NCBI GenBank assembly: GCA_030038475.1
Contig: JASHOU010000216.1
Location: forward strand, 95,715 to 159,714
Direction: 5' to 3'
Length of the DNA: 64,000 nt
From: Terriglobales bacterium
Lineage (GTDB): Bacteria > Acidobacteriota > Terriglobia > Terriglobales > Acidobacteriaceae
The notes beneath the pieces were generated by a model. It saw only the letters and a program-made list of their open reading frames with translations, made no database searches and was not told the origin of the DNA. Positions 18,259 through 27,658 of the stretch are shown here, one piece after another; positions within the stretch are counted from its first letter, which is position 1; each line of letters begins with the position of its first letter. Made by a program: the position numbers and the translations under genes.

Positions 18259-19709
18259 CGATTGCAAAGAGCGGAGTTGGAAACAGCGGGGTGGGGCGCT
18301 GCGGGCGCGAATCCGACCGAGAACGGACGGGGAACTGGAGCCAATGCGCGCGTTTCGGGAACTGCAACCCCTTCAGGTACAAGATCGGCGAGGACAAATG
18401 CCAGAACCCAGAAATACACGGAAAGATAGGAACCGACGGCAAAAAGCCAATCCTCAAAGCCGGCATGGACAAGTCCGGCCAACGTCACCATGGCCAATGG
18501 AATGGAGTAATGCGTGGGATCGGCGTTGCGTCTCATCCAGGCACAAACTCTCCACACGTTTGACACCGTTACCGCCAACAGCGCAACAAAGGGCAATACG
18601 CCCATCAGCCCCACCCATTCGGCTATCGTCATGTAGCTGCTTCCATGCTCCCGCACGGTTTCGGAGGTTGAATAATAAGTGCCAAAAAGCAATCCCGGAT
18701 CTTCGCCAGTCGGGCTGGTGCCATATCCGGTGCCAAAGAAAGGATGTTCTTTAATGGTGGCGATCGACTGATCCCAAGGCGAACGCCGTGAACCGAGCAT
18801 GCCTTCTTCCTTATGCCCCTTGTAGAGCAAGGCATCTTTAAGGTCCACGATTTGATCGTGTAAGCTCTGCGGGGCCAGCACTCCGCCGATTGAGACTGCG
18901 AGCAGAACCAGCGCCGTTACCTTCACCAACAATTTGTATTGATGCAACGAAACACAAAGAACGGCAGCAACGAATGCCGCCGTAATTAGCCCGGCACGCT
19001 CCAGGCTGAAACGAATCAGGTATGTGCAAAGCAGCAAAGCGAGCAGCCGGCGCACTTTCAATGTGGGACCATCGGCCGTCAGCCAGGCCCAAAACAGAAT
19101 GGGAAACACTCCTATGCTCATGGCTGCGCCAAGAGAATTGGGATTGCCCCAAATGTTGTCGCCTAATCCGAAATAACATAACGCTGTAAGATAGACCGTC
19201 AGCTCGGTCCCCAAGATCAGACCATTGAAAAAGCGGCGCTCGCGATCGAGAACCGCCAGGCGAGCTCCCGAAACACAATAAAGAAACAGAAGCGACAAGC
19301 TTAAAGCCTTGAACGACGCCATTTGCACGTATGAGGAAACGGTAGCGGAAACAAACGCGGCGCAGCCACAAAAGAACGCAATCAGATGTATCGATTGAAA
19401 AGGTCGGCGGGCGCCCCGGGTCCAGATAATAAAACCGACCAAAGCACCCGCACCAAGCACGAACCAACGCCCTATGAAACCGGCGCGTTGCAGAGGAACG
19501 CCCACCCCAGCCCAAAGAAACATGATCACCAGCAGAACGAAAAAACGCTCGTTATATTTCCACAGGCAAGCGATAAGAATCTCCAGCAGTAAGACCGCGC
19601 CCAGGAAAGAAATATCGCCGAAGTAGTCCAATCGCGAATAAAGCAAATACGCGGCCAGGATCAAGCCCAGCGCTATGCCCAACCACTGCCAGGTCTTCGA
19701 TGGTTTCAT
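18255..19709 (-). CDS. O-antigen polymerase/ligase (Wzy/WaaL-like)
   Basis: 484 residues from the ATG at 19709, chosen because it overlaps the upstream GT4 stop (ATGA). About 11 membrane segments. The large periplasmic loop near residues 290-380 includes FFGTGYGTSPTG and REHGSSYMTIAEWVGLMG, the H.SY...E.G pattern of the Wzy_C/O-antigen ligase family. It would polymerise undecaprenyl-linked repeat units in the periplasm or ligate them to an acceptor. A second member of the family is at 49093-50463. Confidence 0.86.
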   Translation of the reverse strand: MKPSKTWQWLGIALGLILAAYLLYSRLDYFGDISFLGAVLLLEILIACLWKYNERFFVLLVIMFLWAGVGVPLQRAGFIGRWFVLGAGALVGFIIWTRGARRPFQSIHLIAFFCGCAAFVSATVSSYVQMASFKALSLSLLFLYCVSGARLAVLDRERRFFNGLILGTELTVYLTALCYFGLGDNIWGNPNSLGAAMSIGVFPILFWAWLTADGPTLKVRRLLALLLCTYLIRFSLERAGLITAAFVAAVLCVSLHQYKLLVKVTALVLLAVSIGGVLAPQSLHDQIVDLKDALLYKGHKEEGMLGSRRSPWDQSIATIKEHPFFGTGYGTSPTGEDPGLLFGTYYSTSETVREHGSSYMTIAEWVGLMGVLPFVALLAVTVSNVWRVCAWMRRNADPTHYSIPLAMVTLAGLVHAGFEDWLFAVGSYLSVYFWVLAFVLADLVPEGVAVPETRALAPVPRPFSVGFAPAAPHPAVSNSALCNR

Positions 19710-20902
19710 CGCGCCTCCCGGGCGGCGCGAATTGCCGCCGCAGCCAGACCATCGGCGCACGCCTCTGGCGAGTAGCTTCGGATTCGTTCCAGGCTGCAAG
19801 CGCTCATTTGCCGCCGAAGCTCCGGTTGGCGGGCAACCAAAGTAATCGCTGAGCTCAGTTTCTCCGCGTCGCGCGGAGGAACCACATACCCGTTCCCTCC
19901 GTCTTCAACGAGATCGGCCGAACATCCGGCAACGCTGCTCACGATAATGGGAAGCCCACACGCCATTGCTTCGTTCACCACCAATCCCCAAGTGTCGCTG
20001 TGCGTCGGAAGGATCAACACTTCCGCCAGCGCATACAGACCAGCCAGATCGTCCCGCTGCGCGAAACCCGGAAAAGAAATCGTCCCTGGGCTGATGCCTT
20101 GTGTGCGCCGCGTGAGTTCGTCTTTACAGACGCCCTCGCCGGCAAAAACCAAACCCAGCTGCGATCGCAGGTCGCCTTCCAGTTTGGCATAGGCTTCGAG
20201 CAGATCAAAGATACCTTTCTCGGCAACCAGGCGGCCCACGAAGAGAACATACCGCTGGGGCAGTTTCAGTTTCTGCCGAATTTCGTCGGCGTGCGCCCGA
20301 ATCTTCGCAGCCTGATGCGCATAGAAATCGTTATCGACGGCGTTGGGCGCGATCACAATGCCCGTTTCCGGAGAGCCCAGCGACTTCAGATACGCGAAGG
20401 AGGCCTTCCCCGGCACGACAAATCCGTTACAGTGCTGCAAGAAATAGGCCTTCAGCCATTCCACTCCGGCTCGCTCGGAACGAGCATCCTGGCCGTTGCT
20501 CTCCGACCACAACACAAAAGCTGCGTCATGGCGACGTGCCCAGACAAGCGCCTCCCACGACGCGGCATAGTTATATCCGCCGCAAATGATGACCCGCGGA
20601 TTGATCTTGTTCAATGCGGACCACAATCCTCGATTGAAGAGCAAATTGTTCCGCCCGATGCGCCATCGCCACGACGGCAAGACCTGATAGGAAAAACGGA
20701 TTTCGTTCTTATAAACAAGCCACTGTCGAAGTTTTTCATCCGTCTCGGCCAGGAATATCACGTGCAGAGCTAGATCTTCGTTGCGTGATAGCGCGTTGAA
20801 AACCGGGATGCGATAGGGCGCGATAATCTCGGTCAGAAGCACAACCCGCTGCCTTATAGGCGATACCGGAACGGAGTTCTGAAGGAACGCGCTGGCATTC
20901 AT
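19706..20902 (-). CDS. Glycosyltransferase family 4
   Basis: 398 residues. VVLLTEIIAPYRIPVFNAL at the N-terminus is typical of GT4 enzymes of EPS loci. The C-terminal domain has RYVLFVGRLVAEKGIFDLL and LILPTHSDTWGLVVNEAMACGLP, where DTWGLVVNEAM carries the catalytic-site glutamate pattern. Start overlaps the upstream GT4 stop by four bases and stop overlaps the polymerase start by four bases. Confidence 0.9.
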   Translation of the reverse strand: MNASAFLQNSVPVSPIRQRVVLLTEIIAPYRIPVFNALSRNEDLALHVIFLAETDEKLRQWLVYKNEIRFSYQVLPSWRWRIGRNNLLFNRGLWSALNKINPRVIICGGYNYAASWEALVWARRHDAAFVLWSESNGQDARSERAGVEWLKAYFLQHCNGFVVPGKASFAYLKSLGSPETGIVIAPNAVDNDFYAHQAAKIRAHADEIRQKLKLPQRYVLFVGRLVAEKGIFDLLEAYAKLEGDLRSQLGLVFAGEGVCKDELTRRTQGISPGTISFPGFAQRDDLAGLYALAEVLILPTHSDTWGLVVNEAMACGLPIIVSSVAGCSADLVEDGGNGYVVPPRDAEKLSSAITLVARQPELRRQMSACSLERIRSYSPEACADGLAAAAIRAAREAR

Positions 20903-21990
20903 GCAATTCTGGTGTCTCGTTTCTGCGCCCTATTATGGTGCGCCCTATTATGGATGGTTACGGACAATTCCAGAAGTTGCTGCCATTGCTCTGTGATGTC
21001 ATCCCAATCAAATTTCTCCGCATGTCGGATGGCAGCTGACGACATTTCCGCGGTCAGGTGCGGGTTGCGGATCAAACGGCTCAGCGCGTCGCTCAGCTCT
21101 TCATCGGAAGACGCCAACAGGCCCGTAGTTCCATCGACGACGTAATCGGGTTCATAGGAGCGCCGTGCGATGCAAACCAGACCACACGCCGCAGCCTGCC
21201 CCAAGACTTGAGGATGACCTTCAATCTCGCTCGGAAAAAAGAATATACGAGCGCGGCGCATTTCCTCGCCCAGTTGGGCGGCATTGAGGTGACCGAGAAA
21301 CACCACATTGCTGCACTTGAGATTTTGCGCTAGCTGCTGGCACGCGCTGTGTTCTTCACCGATTCCAGCCAGACGGAATTCCCATTGCGGATGCTGAACC
21401 GCCTCGCGCACAACCAGGTCGGCGCGTTTATAGGGACGAAAAGAACCGGCAAACAAAACGCGTGGACGCTCACCGTCGTCTTCGCATCGTTGCTGAGAAT
21501 AGTAATACCGCCGGTCGATGCCGTCATAAACCGTTTGCACGTTTCGGCCGCCAAGTCTCCGCGCCGCCTCGGACATGTGACAGCTATTCCCGGCAACCAC
21601 ATCGCCCTCCCGAATGGCGCGGCGTAGAAACCGGCTATTGTCACCGTTAAGGCCTCCGGAAACGACATAGGTCACGAGCGCCGAGTTCCAATGCAGTTTG
21701 GCGCGGGCGGAAAGAAAAGCGGCATCAAGCGGGCCCCCACGCGGAAAAAAGTAAACATCTGGAACGTTGCGGAACATGTGCCACAGAATTCGCGCGGTAT
21801 TTCCGCGTTTCTCCCAGCGAAGAATAGTGGTGTTCGTCCGGGCGGAGATTCTTGGATCGGCCGCGCCCTCGCCAAACATGATCACTCGAAAACGAGATGG
21901 GTCCATGCGTGCCACCACTTCTTTCACCGTAAGGTTCTGGGCGTTCGTGTTGTTTTCGTCGGCGAAAGAAGGAGTGAAAACCGTAATCAT
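20899..21990 (-). CDS. Glycosyltransferase family 4
   Basis: 363 residues from the ATG at 21990 (a TTG at 22014 would add eight residues but has no usable ribosome site). N-terminal TVFTPSFADENNTNAQNL, central RVLFAGSFRPYKRADLV and C-terminal IFFFPSEIEGHPQVLGQAAACGL, where E.EG.PQVL.QA replaces the usual E..G....EA. GT-B fold, cytoplasmic, retaining. First gene of the four-base-overlap chain running down to 15779. Confidence 0.87.
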   Translation of the reverse strand: MITVFTPSFADENNTNAQNLTVKEVVARMDPSRFRVIMFGEGAADPRISARTNTTILRWEKRGNTARILWHMFRNVPDVYFFPRGGPLDAAFLSARAKLHWNSALVTYVVSGGLNGDNSRFLRRAIREGDVVAGNSCHMSEAARRLGGRNVQTVYDGIDRRYYYSQQRCEDDGERPRVLFAGSFRPYKRADLVVREAVQHPQWEFRLAGIGEEHSACQQLAQNLKCSNVVFLGHLNAAQLGEEMRRARIFFFPSEIEGHPQVLGQAAACGLVCIARRSYEPDYVVDGTTGLLASSDEELSDALSRLIRNPHLTAEMSSAAIRHAEKFDWDDITEQWQQLLELSVTIHNRAHHNRAQKRDTRIA

Positions 21991-22040
21991 TCGGTTGGCG
22001 AGAATCTGCGACAAACCTCACGTACCTGATCGTTTGTGTT

Positions 22041-23600
22041 TCATTCTAGCCGAAGTTCTTCTCGGCGAAGATTGTCACATTGATACCGGAGGTCGCGCAG
22101 ACGCGCTCTCAGCCATAGTTCAGAATTTCGGTCGGAATCTCGGCCTGAAACCACCTTCTCCATGTGTTCATAGGCCAATTCGAGCAGCCGTTTTCGAGTC
22201 TCGAATTCCACCGTGGTATCGGAACGTGTTTCCGCCGGATCGGTTTCTAGATCGTAGATTTCCTCTTTCGCGCCGGCTTCCAACCGTATGACCAGTTTGA
22301 AGCGCGCATCGCGAACTCCGAGCAGCCGCGGGGCGTTCCGGCTTTCTGCGCGAAACGGGTTTGTGCAACCGTAGGCGCATTCGATGATCGCAGGCTCGTC
22401 CCAGCTCGTCCCTTGCCGCAGGTTTGCAAAAAAACTTCGGCCGTGGAACGAAGCCGGAGTGGTCTGGCCGATTGTTTCGAGCAACGTCGGCGCCAGATGC
22501 AGATGGCTCACGGCTGACGCGGGGAATTTCACCGCTCGCTCCCGGGGAACGCGAATCAGAAGGGGGACGCGAACGATCTCTTCGCGTAGCGCCACGGGCG
22601 CATGATAGCGCCCGCCGTATTCGAGAAACTCTTCCCCGTGATCGGCAGTTACGGCCAGCACACAGTCGTCCCAGCGGGACGTTTGTCTCAAACCCTGCAC
22701 CAGGCGGCCAATCTGGCGGTCCACCCAGAGAATGCCCGCGTCGTACAACTCCAAAACCTCATCCCGTGTTGCGCGCAAGCCGGCAAGCGGAGGATCGGCC
22801 CGATTCCAGTATTCATTCAGGTAGCACGCGCGCCCGGCGTCGATGTCTCTTCCTGTCAGTTCGCGAAACGCCTGATTGGGCGGATAGTACGGAGAATGCG
22901 GATCCATGAAATGAAGCCAGAGGAAAAATGGACGCTCGCGGAGCGACGCGAGCCACGACAACGCATGGTCTAACAGAATGTCCGCGGAGGGATATCTTCT
23001 CAGAGCATCGACGCTCTCGACCGCAGGCGCAATCTTCATGCAGTACTGAAAGTAGAGCTCGTTATAGAGACGGCCTAGTCCGAGCGCTGCCGCCATGCTC
23101 GCTATCGATTGATTCAGCTTTCCGCGAACAGAAGCATCGAACCGCGTTTCCGAAGAATCTGCATTTTGAGTCGACGACGGATCCAACTCGAGAAAATCGT
23201 GGAAAACGTCGAATCCCTGCTCATAGCCAAAGCGCGACGAAATGTATGGGTTCGCCGCGGAAAACGCAGCGGTGGCATAGCCGGATGCTTGCAACACGGT
23301 GGCCAATGTGGTTTCGCCCGGAGCTAGTCCGATCACATCGCGGCCTAACGCCATCGGCATGCGCGAGGCGAGAATCGCAGGAAGCGAATAATAGGTTGGC
23401 GCCCCGGCAACAATCGCCGAAGGTACCGCGAAGGATTCGGACGCCAGGGAATCCAGAAAGGGCGTACTGCGACGGGGATAGCCGTTCCATCCGCAGTGAT
23501 CGGCGCGCAGGCAGTCGACCGTGATCAATACCAGCGATCGCTTGTTCTGAACCGGGTTCCGATCCGAGATCCCGCCCACGCTACCTGTCCGCTTCTGCAA
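22041..23600 (-). CDS. Sulfatase / alkaline phosphatase superfamily protein
   Basis: 519 residues from TTG at 23600, or about 512 from a GTG at 23579 that has a better-placed AGG. The fold is clear: LVLITVDCLRADHCGWNGY (metal-binding Asp), WLHFMDPHSPYYPP and AVTADHGEEFLEYGG. The nucleophile segment reads YYSLPAILASR, not the C/S-x-P-x-R of formylglycine sulfatases, so true sulfatase activity is doubtful; phosphotransfer or phosphodiester chemistry on the glycan is equally possible. No membrane anchor or signal peptide is visible. It overlaps the end of the deacetylase-like gene by 20 bases. Its C-terminus contains RLRDLRY, echoing the small protein at 25470-25667. Confidence 0.82.
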   Translation of the reverse strand: MQKRTGSVGGISDRNPVQNKRSLVLITVDCLRADHCGWNGYPRRSTPFLDSLASESFAVPSAIVAGAPTYYSLPAILASRMPMALGRDVIGLAPGETTLATVLQASGYATAAFSAANPYISSRFGYEQGFDVFHDFLELDPSSTQNADSSETRFDASVRGKLNQSIASMAAALGLGRLYNELYFQYCMKIAPAVESVDALRRYPSADILLDHALSWLASLRERPFFLWLHFMDPHSPYYPPNQAFRELTGRDIDAGRACYLNEYWNRADPPLAGLRATRDEVLELYDAGILWVDRQIGRLVQGLRQTSRWDDCVLAVTADHGEEFLEYGGRYHAPVALREEIVRVPLLIRVPRERAVKFPASAVSHLHLAPTLLETIGQTTPASFHGRSFFANLRQGTSWDEPAIIECAYGCTNPFRAESRNAPRLLGVRDARFKLVIRLEAGAKEEIYDLETDPAETRSDTTVEFETRKRLLELAYEHMEKVVSGRDSDRNSELWLRARLRDLRYQCDNLRREELRLE

Positions 23601-24726
23601 TAGTCACACGCACCCGCACTCGTCCGCTGTCTGCGCTATAGGAGCCTTCGGTCGCAATCGAGAATAGATCCGCGTCATGCAGGTAGAGCAAGTCGGGCCA
23701 TCTTTTTTCGAGTGCGGTCAGAAATTCGTCCATCAGCTTCAGCGATGGCGTGCGGAAGTCTTTGATGGTGGAATGAAAATTAATGGCATGAATCGAAATC
23801 ACCGCTGGCGACCCGCCCGCGAAACATTGCGCGGCCTGCGCCAGCAGCTTCTCCAGGCCGCACGACTCCAAGGCGGGTTCCATCTCGATCGTGCGAAACG
23901 TGGAGAGCATTCCATTTTCGTCCAGATAGGGCCCGCTCTGCTGACCGGTCTTCTGAACCGTCCGTACGCCGGCCTCGAGCCAGAGATTTCGCGAATCCTC
24001 ATTGGCACGATAGCCCGGCGCGCACGCGCTGAACGGCGCCGTTCGAAACGACTTCTGGAAAAGTTCTACAGCGCGGGTGATAGAAACCCGCTGCTCGTTC
24101 TCCGTGAGGAAGCGATTCGACGGCGTCATCTCCGGATCCCAATATTCATAGCCGACCCAGGGCATGCGCCAATGAATGTAGGGAGTCGAGGCTCGCCACA
24201 ACGTCTGCAGCAGTTCGGCGCGCTGACCGCCGGCATTCCATTCCCGGACAATAGCTCGCTCGCAAAAATGCGTCAGGCCGTGCAGTGCAGGAAAGATCAA
24301 TCGCTCGCGAATGCCCTGCTGATATGCCTCAAGCAGCTGCGGACGACGCCACCTCCTCGGCAATCCTTCGCTCAAGGGCCACAACGGAATCTGTTTTTGC
24401 CCAGGCCCGAGACAGCGATCGAAATCCAGGTTGGCCATGATGAAGTTCATCACCATGGATGGGTTATGCCCCGTTGAATCGCGATGGTTTCTTAGCACCT
24501 CGCAAAGCTCATGCACATCTTCGGCAGTCTCGAGGCTATAAAAGTCGTATGGCCTCTCGCCCAGATTCAACCCGGCCGCGCAAAGCTGTTCCCATCCCTC
24601 GCGATCGCGTACTCCGACGCGCCCCCAATCGTCGCTCTGAAACAAAACCAGCGGCCGGTCGAAGCGCAAGGTGGGATAAACCGGCGATGTCACACGCCGG
24701 AAAATTTTGGCCAATCGCTTGATCAT
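23581..24726 (-). CDS. Polysaccharide deacetylase-like protein
   Basis: 381 residues from the ATG at 24726 (an in-frame extension to 24870 would run into the upstream gene). RPLVLFQSDDWGRVG near residue 25 looks like a NodB motif 1 in the SDDW form, and LIFPALHGLTHF near 150 could be motif 2. The C-terminal half has SIHAINFHSTIKDF. This fits a divergent NodB-fold hydrolase, possibly removing N-acetyl groups, but it is far from the canonical family, so the substrate and even the activity are open. Sits between a methyltransferase and the sulfatase-fold gene, with tight spacing. Confidence 0.68.
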   Translation of the reverse strand: MIKRLAKIFRRVTSPVYPTLRFDRPLVLFQSDDWGRVGVRDREGWEQLCAAGLNLGERPYDFYSLETAEDVHELCEVLRNHRDSTGHNPSMVMNFIMANLDFDRCLGPGQKQIPLWPLSEGLPRRWRRPQLLEAYQQGIRERLIFPALHGLTHFCERAIVREWNAGGQRAELLQTLWRASTPYIHWRMPWVGYEYWDPEMTPSNRFLTENEQRVSITRAVELFQKSFRTAPFSACAPGYRANEDSRNLWLEAGVRTVQKTGQQSGPYLDENGMLSTFRTIEMEPALESCGLEKLLAQAAQCFAGGSPAVISIHAINFHSTIKDFRTPSLKLMDEFLTALEKRWPDLLYLHDADLFSIATEGSYSADSGRVRVRVTIAEADR

Positions 24727-24758
24727 TGGAATTTCATCGTCACCTGTACTGCAACGCA

Positions 24759-25460
24759 TTACTTCCGCACCCAGACACTGTAATTGGCGGTGAAGTCTTC
24801 GTTCTGTCCTGCAATATCCTCCAACATATATCCAACCACATTCAGCAAAGGGACAGCCGACCACTGCCACAGAGAAGCTAGAGCCCTGGGACGGAAAAAC
24901 GACAACAGGAAAACGTTGCAGGTTCGAAAAAACCCGGTAAGGCTATTGCCCTCGGGAGTAACCTCAATGCTGCTGAATTCGCGCAGCAGGTGATGCAACC
25001 CATGTGGCAGAAAACGCCAGCACTCCTGTGGGTTGTCGCGCAAAAAAATCGACGGCGCGCTCAGAAAGAGAAACCCTCCACTGCGCAGCACACGTTTGAT
25101 TTCTGCAACCGCTAGCGCGGGTTCCGGCAAATACTCGAAAACCTGGGTGCAGATAACGAAATCGAACTGCTCGTCGCGAAAAGGCAGAGCCTCAGCCGCG
25201 GCGCAAACATTTACCAGTAGAGTCATGCGCAAATCAATCGCCAGGTAGAATTTTGCGCGCGCACCGAGCAGCGGGCGATAAGGTTGCAGACGGCCACCGA
25301 TATCGAGCACGCGCAGATCGTTGCCGGGTAAGCGCTCAAGCCCGCTTTGGAAAATCTTCCGCCGCCGGCGCAGGATCAGCCAGTTCGGATCCCTCAGCGA
25401 GGGGTAGAGGCGGGCACGGCTCTCGTCTTGAATCTGTTGCAACGTCGAACGAAGTGGCAT
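24759..25460 (-). CDS. Class I SAM-dependent methyltransferase
   Basis: 233 residues. LRVLDIGGRLQPYRPLLG (motif I with a GG variant), YLAIDLR, LPFRDEQFDFVICTQVFEYLPEP and IKRVLRSGGFLFLSAPS define the fold. The C-terminus holds two hydrophobic helices (NVFLLSFF, LWQWSAVPLLNVVGYML) that could touch the membrane, a trait of methyltransferases acting on lipid-linked substrates. Located 9 bases downstream of the 65-residue protein gene. Acceptor unknown. Confidence 0.85.
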   Translation of the reverse strand: MPLRSTLQQIQDESRARLYPSLRDPNWLILRRRRKIFQSGLERLPGNDLRVLDIGGRLQPYRPLLGARAKFYLAIDLRMTLLVNVCAAAEALPFRDEQFDFVICTQVFEYLPEPALAVAEIKRVLRSGGFLFLSAPSIFLRDNPQECWRFLPHGLHHLLREFSSIEVTPEGNSLTGFFRTCNVFLLSFFRPRALASLWQWSAVPLLNVVGYMLEDIAGQNEDFTANYSVWVRK

Positions 25461-25469
25461 GATAAAAAG

Positions 25470-25667
25470 TTAGAGGTATCCTAAATCCCGCAGACGTTTT
25501 TCCAGCACTTTCTGTTCGGCTTCATCCAGCGCCCAGGCATCGCGGCGAACAAGTTCCTGCAGCACAAATTCCAGGAATGCCTCGATGCCTTCGAAGCGCG
25601 CGGCAAATTGCCGTTCCGCCGACGCGCACAATTCCTCCGGCAAGCTGATTTGTCGTCGAGCGTTCAT
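25470..25667 (-). CDS. Small charged protein with RHH-like N-terminus and RLRDLGY tail
   Basis: 65 residues. The start overlaps the flippase stop by four bases (ATGA) and the stop lies 9 bases before the methyltransferase gene, so it is a genuine operon member. RRQISLPEELCASAERQF resembles the beta-strand and first helix of ribbon-helix-helix proteins; IEAFLEFVLQELVRRD is a second helix; the tail ends EKRLRDLGYL. I recall similar short proteins in polysaccharide loci of soil bacteria, but no function is known to me. DNA binding is a possibility, not a conclusion. Confidence 0.72.
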   Translation of the reverse strand: MNARRQISLPEELCASAERQFAARFEGIEAFLEFVLQELVRRDAWALDEAEQKVLEKRLRDLGYL

Positions 25668-27196
25668 TGCGCAATCGACCCCGTCCTTGCAGTTGCTCCG
25701 AAAATGCGATCGCGAATTGCTGAAACGATCATTTTGTCGTCATCGTCCAATCCCGTCAGCAGCGCCAATCCACAAAACGATGCGTAGGATGCCACGAGTG
25801 CAATTCCAATCCAGACCCACTGCCAATGCAAAGCCAGATGCGATGAACGGGCCAACAGCCTTACACCGGCGGTCACAACCAGGCTGGCAACACAAGGCAC
25901 GAGCAATCGAAGATACGTGCGATTGTAGGGCCACAGATGCAACACGTCCCGCACCTGCCGGAGATTCAGATAGTTGCTCAGGACATTGCTCAAAGCGGCA
26001 GCGAGCGCCACGCCAACCATTCCCAGAGGCCGGATGAACGCCAAGGTAGCGAGGGTCATGAACGCTGCTGTAACCATCTGCACGCGGATCAGGCGGATCT
26101 GGTTGCCAGACATGAGCAGCAGATAGCCAACCGATCCCACCCCGGCATTCACCAGTTGCCCCAGAGTGCCCAGGATCAATACCAGCCAGCCTGCTTCAAA
26201 TGCCGGTCCAAACAGGCGCATCAGCGGCTTGGAAAAAACGATCATCACGAATGCGAGCGGCACGGTCAATCCCAGAATCCATTTGGTCAACGTTTGAAAA
26301 AGCCGGCCCAACAATCCTTGCTGCGCTCGGGCGTGCAGATCGGCGATTATGGGGGAGAAAATCTGATTGACCGACTGCAATGCCACCACAACGAACGCCA
26401 CCAGCGATGCGGTGACGGTATAGATTCCCACTTGCCGGACGTCGAGGAAAACTCCCAGCATGATCTTGTCGATCTGGTTCAGCAGAAACTCTAGAGAACT
26501 CGCGCCGAACAGCGCCGCGGAAAACCAAAACACCTCCGATTCCACGGGAGGAACAGCCGCTATTTTCAAACGCCGCGCCGCCATCGGCATTAAGCGCCAG
26601 GATGCCGCCGACAGCAGACAAACCACAATCGCGCCAGCGACCACCTGCGCCAGGATATAGCCGCGAAGTCCCAATCCGCCGGCGAGCAAAATAACGCCGA
26701 AAACAATATTCAGCGAACTGCCAATAAGACTCGTAATTACCGTACGACGGGCAATGTCTTTGTATCCGGCAAGGACTTGGCCCAGAAACGCACTCAAAGC
26801 TCCGAGCACAAGGATTATGGCGAAAAGGTGCAGATAGGGCGCCAACTCGGGTGTGTGATACACGGTCCGAGCCAGCCACGGGCCAACCAGCATCATGATC
26901 CCGGCCAGAACAATGTTTGCCGCAGTCAGCAGCGCGATGGCATAGCGAAGGAAGGCGTGGAGACGTTCGTACTGACGCGTCGCCGAATAGGCGGCCACAA
27001 AACGTACAGCCGCTTGCGGAAGTCCCAGACCGCTGAAGAGGCCGAAGAACCCGACAATTGTCATGCCCAGCGCGTAGATACCGAGGGCAGCAGCGCCGAG
27101 CATTCGTGCCACATAGATTTTGAAAAGATACCCAGAGACAGCTGTGAATAAGGTGCCGGAAAAAAATACCGCAGACTGCCGCGAGATTTGACCCAT
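25664..27196 (-). CDS. wzx: Lipid-linked oligosaccharide flippase (Wzx/MOP family)
   Basis: About 510 residues from the ATG at 27196; a TTG at 27307 would add 37 polar residues. Twelve to fourteen membrane helices are visible, beginning SAVFFSGTLFTAVSGYLFKIYVAR, the usual first helix of Wzx/RfbX exporters, with ALGIYALGMTIVGFFGLFSGLGL next. It would flip undecaprenyl-diphosphate repeat units to the periplasm for the polymerase at 18255-19709 or 49093-50463. It is the only flippase in the window. Confidence 0.9.
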   Translation of the reverse strand: MGQISRQSAVFFSGTLFTAVSGYLFKIYVARMLGAAALGIYALGMTIVGFFGLFSGLGLPQAAVRFVAAYSATRQYERLHAFLRYAIALLTAANIVLAGIMMLVGPWLARTVYHTPELAPYLHLFAIILVLGALSAFLGQVLAGYKDIARRTVITSLIGSSLNIVFGVILLAGGLGLRGYILAQVVAGAIVVCLLSAASWRLMPMAARRLKIAAVPPVESEVFWFSAALFGASSLEFLLNQIDKIMLGVFLDVRQVGIYTVTASLVAFVVVALQSVNQIFSPIIADLHARAQQGLLGRLFQTLTKWILGLTVPLAFVMIVFSKPLMRLFGPAFEAGWLVLILGTLGQLVNAGVGSVGYLLLMSGNQIRLIRVQMVTAAFMTLATLAFIRPLGMVGVALAAALSNVLSNYLNLRQVRDVLHLWPYNRTYLRLLVPCVASLVVTAGVRLLARSSHLALHWQWVWIGIALVASYASFCGLALLTGLDDDDKMIVSAIRDRIFGATARTGSIAQ

Positions 27197-27406
27197 CTCG
27201 CTGCGGAAGTTGGCTTCCGGTGCGCCGCGGGGCGACGATGACGGCGTGATGACTCTCTGGGGGAGGCTCAAGAATCTACCTTGCGTGCTTTCGTGGCTGT
27301 TCCGCAACCAGACCAGTTACCTGTCGCCTGGACTCCAAATAAAATCCACGCTCTCACCAGCACGGGCGAAGCTACAACCATCGACTTAAGCCCTGAATGG
27401 TCAACG

Positions 27407-27658
27407 TTAACTCGGTGTAGAGTGAAGTTTCGATTCTAGCATCGCACTAATCTGGCCCAGACTGCGCATTTGCTCCATTTCTTCCGGAGACAATTGGAAA
27501 CCAAATTTCTCTTCCAATGCGAGGATCAGATTAAGGTGCTGCATGGAGTCCCAGGCTGATATGGTATCGGGCGAAGAATCCGCCCCAATTTTCTGCACGG
27601 GAACGGCGAATATATCCGCTGCGAGTTGCCGCACCTGCTCGAAGATCGCGGCGTTCAA
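27407..27658 (-). CDS. Acyl carrier protein
   Basis: 83 residues. The phosphopantetheine attachment site is the Ser of AWDSMQHLNL near residue 38; helix III shows EEKFGFQLSPEEM. It starts at TTG (27658) three bases after a strong GGAGGAGG, which itself encodes the last glycines of the upstream FkbH-like protein; start and stop overlap (TTGA). The coupling to FkbH argues that it carries the glyceryl or related acyl unit FkbH makes. It is not the fatty-acid ACP: DSM replaces DSL and no fab genes are near. Confidence 0.92.
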   Translation of the reverse strand: MNAAIFEQVRQLAADIFAVPVQKIGADSSPDTISAWDSMQHLNLILALEEKFGFQLSPEEMEQMRSLGQISAMLESKLHSTPS

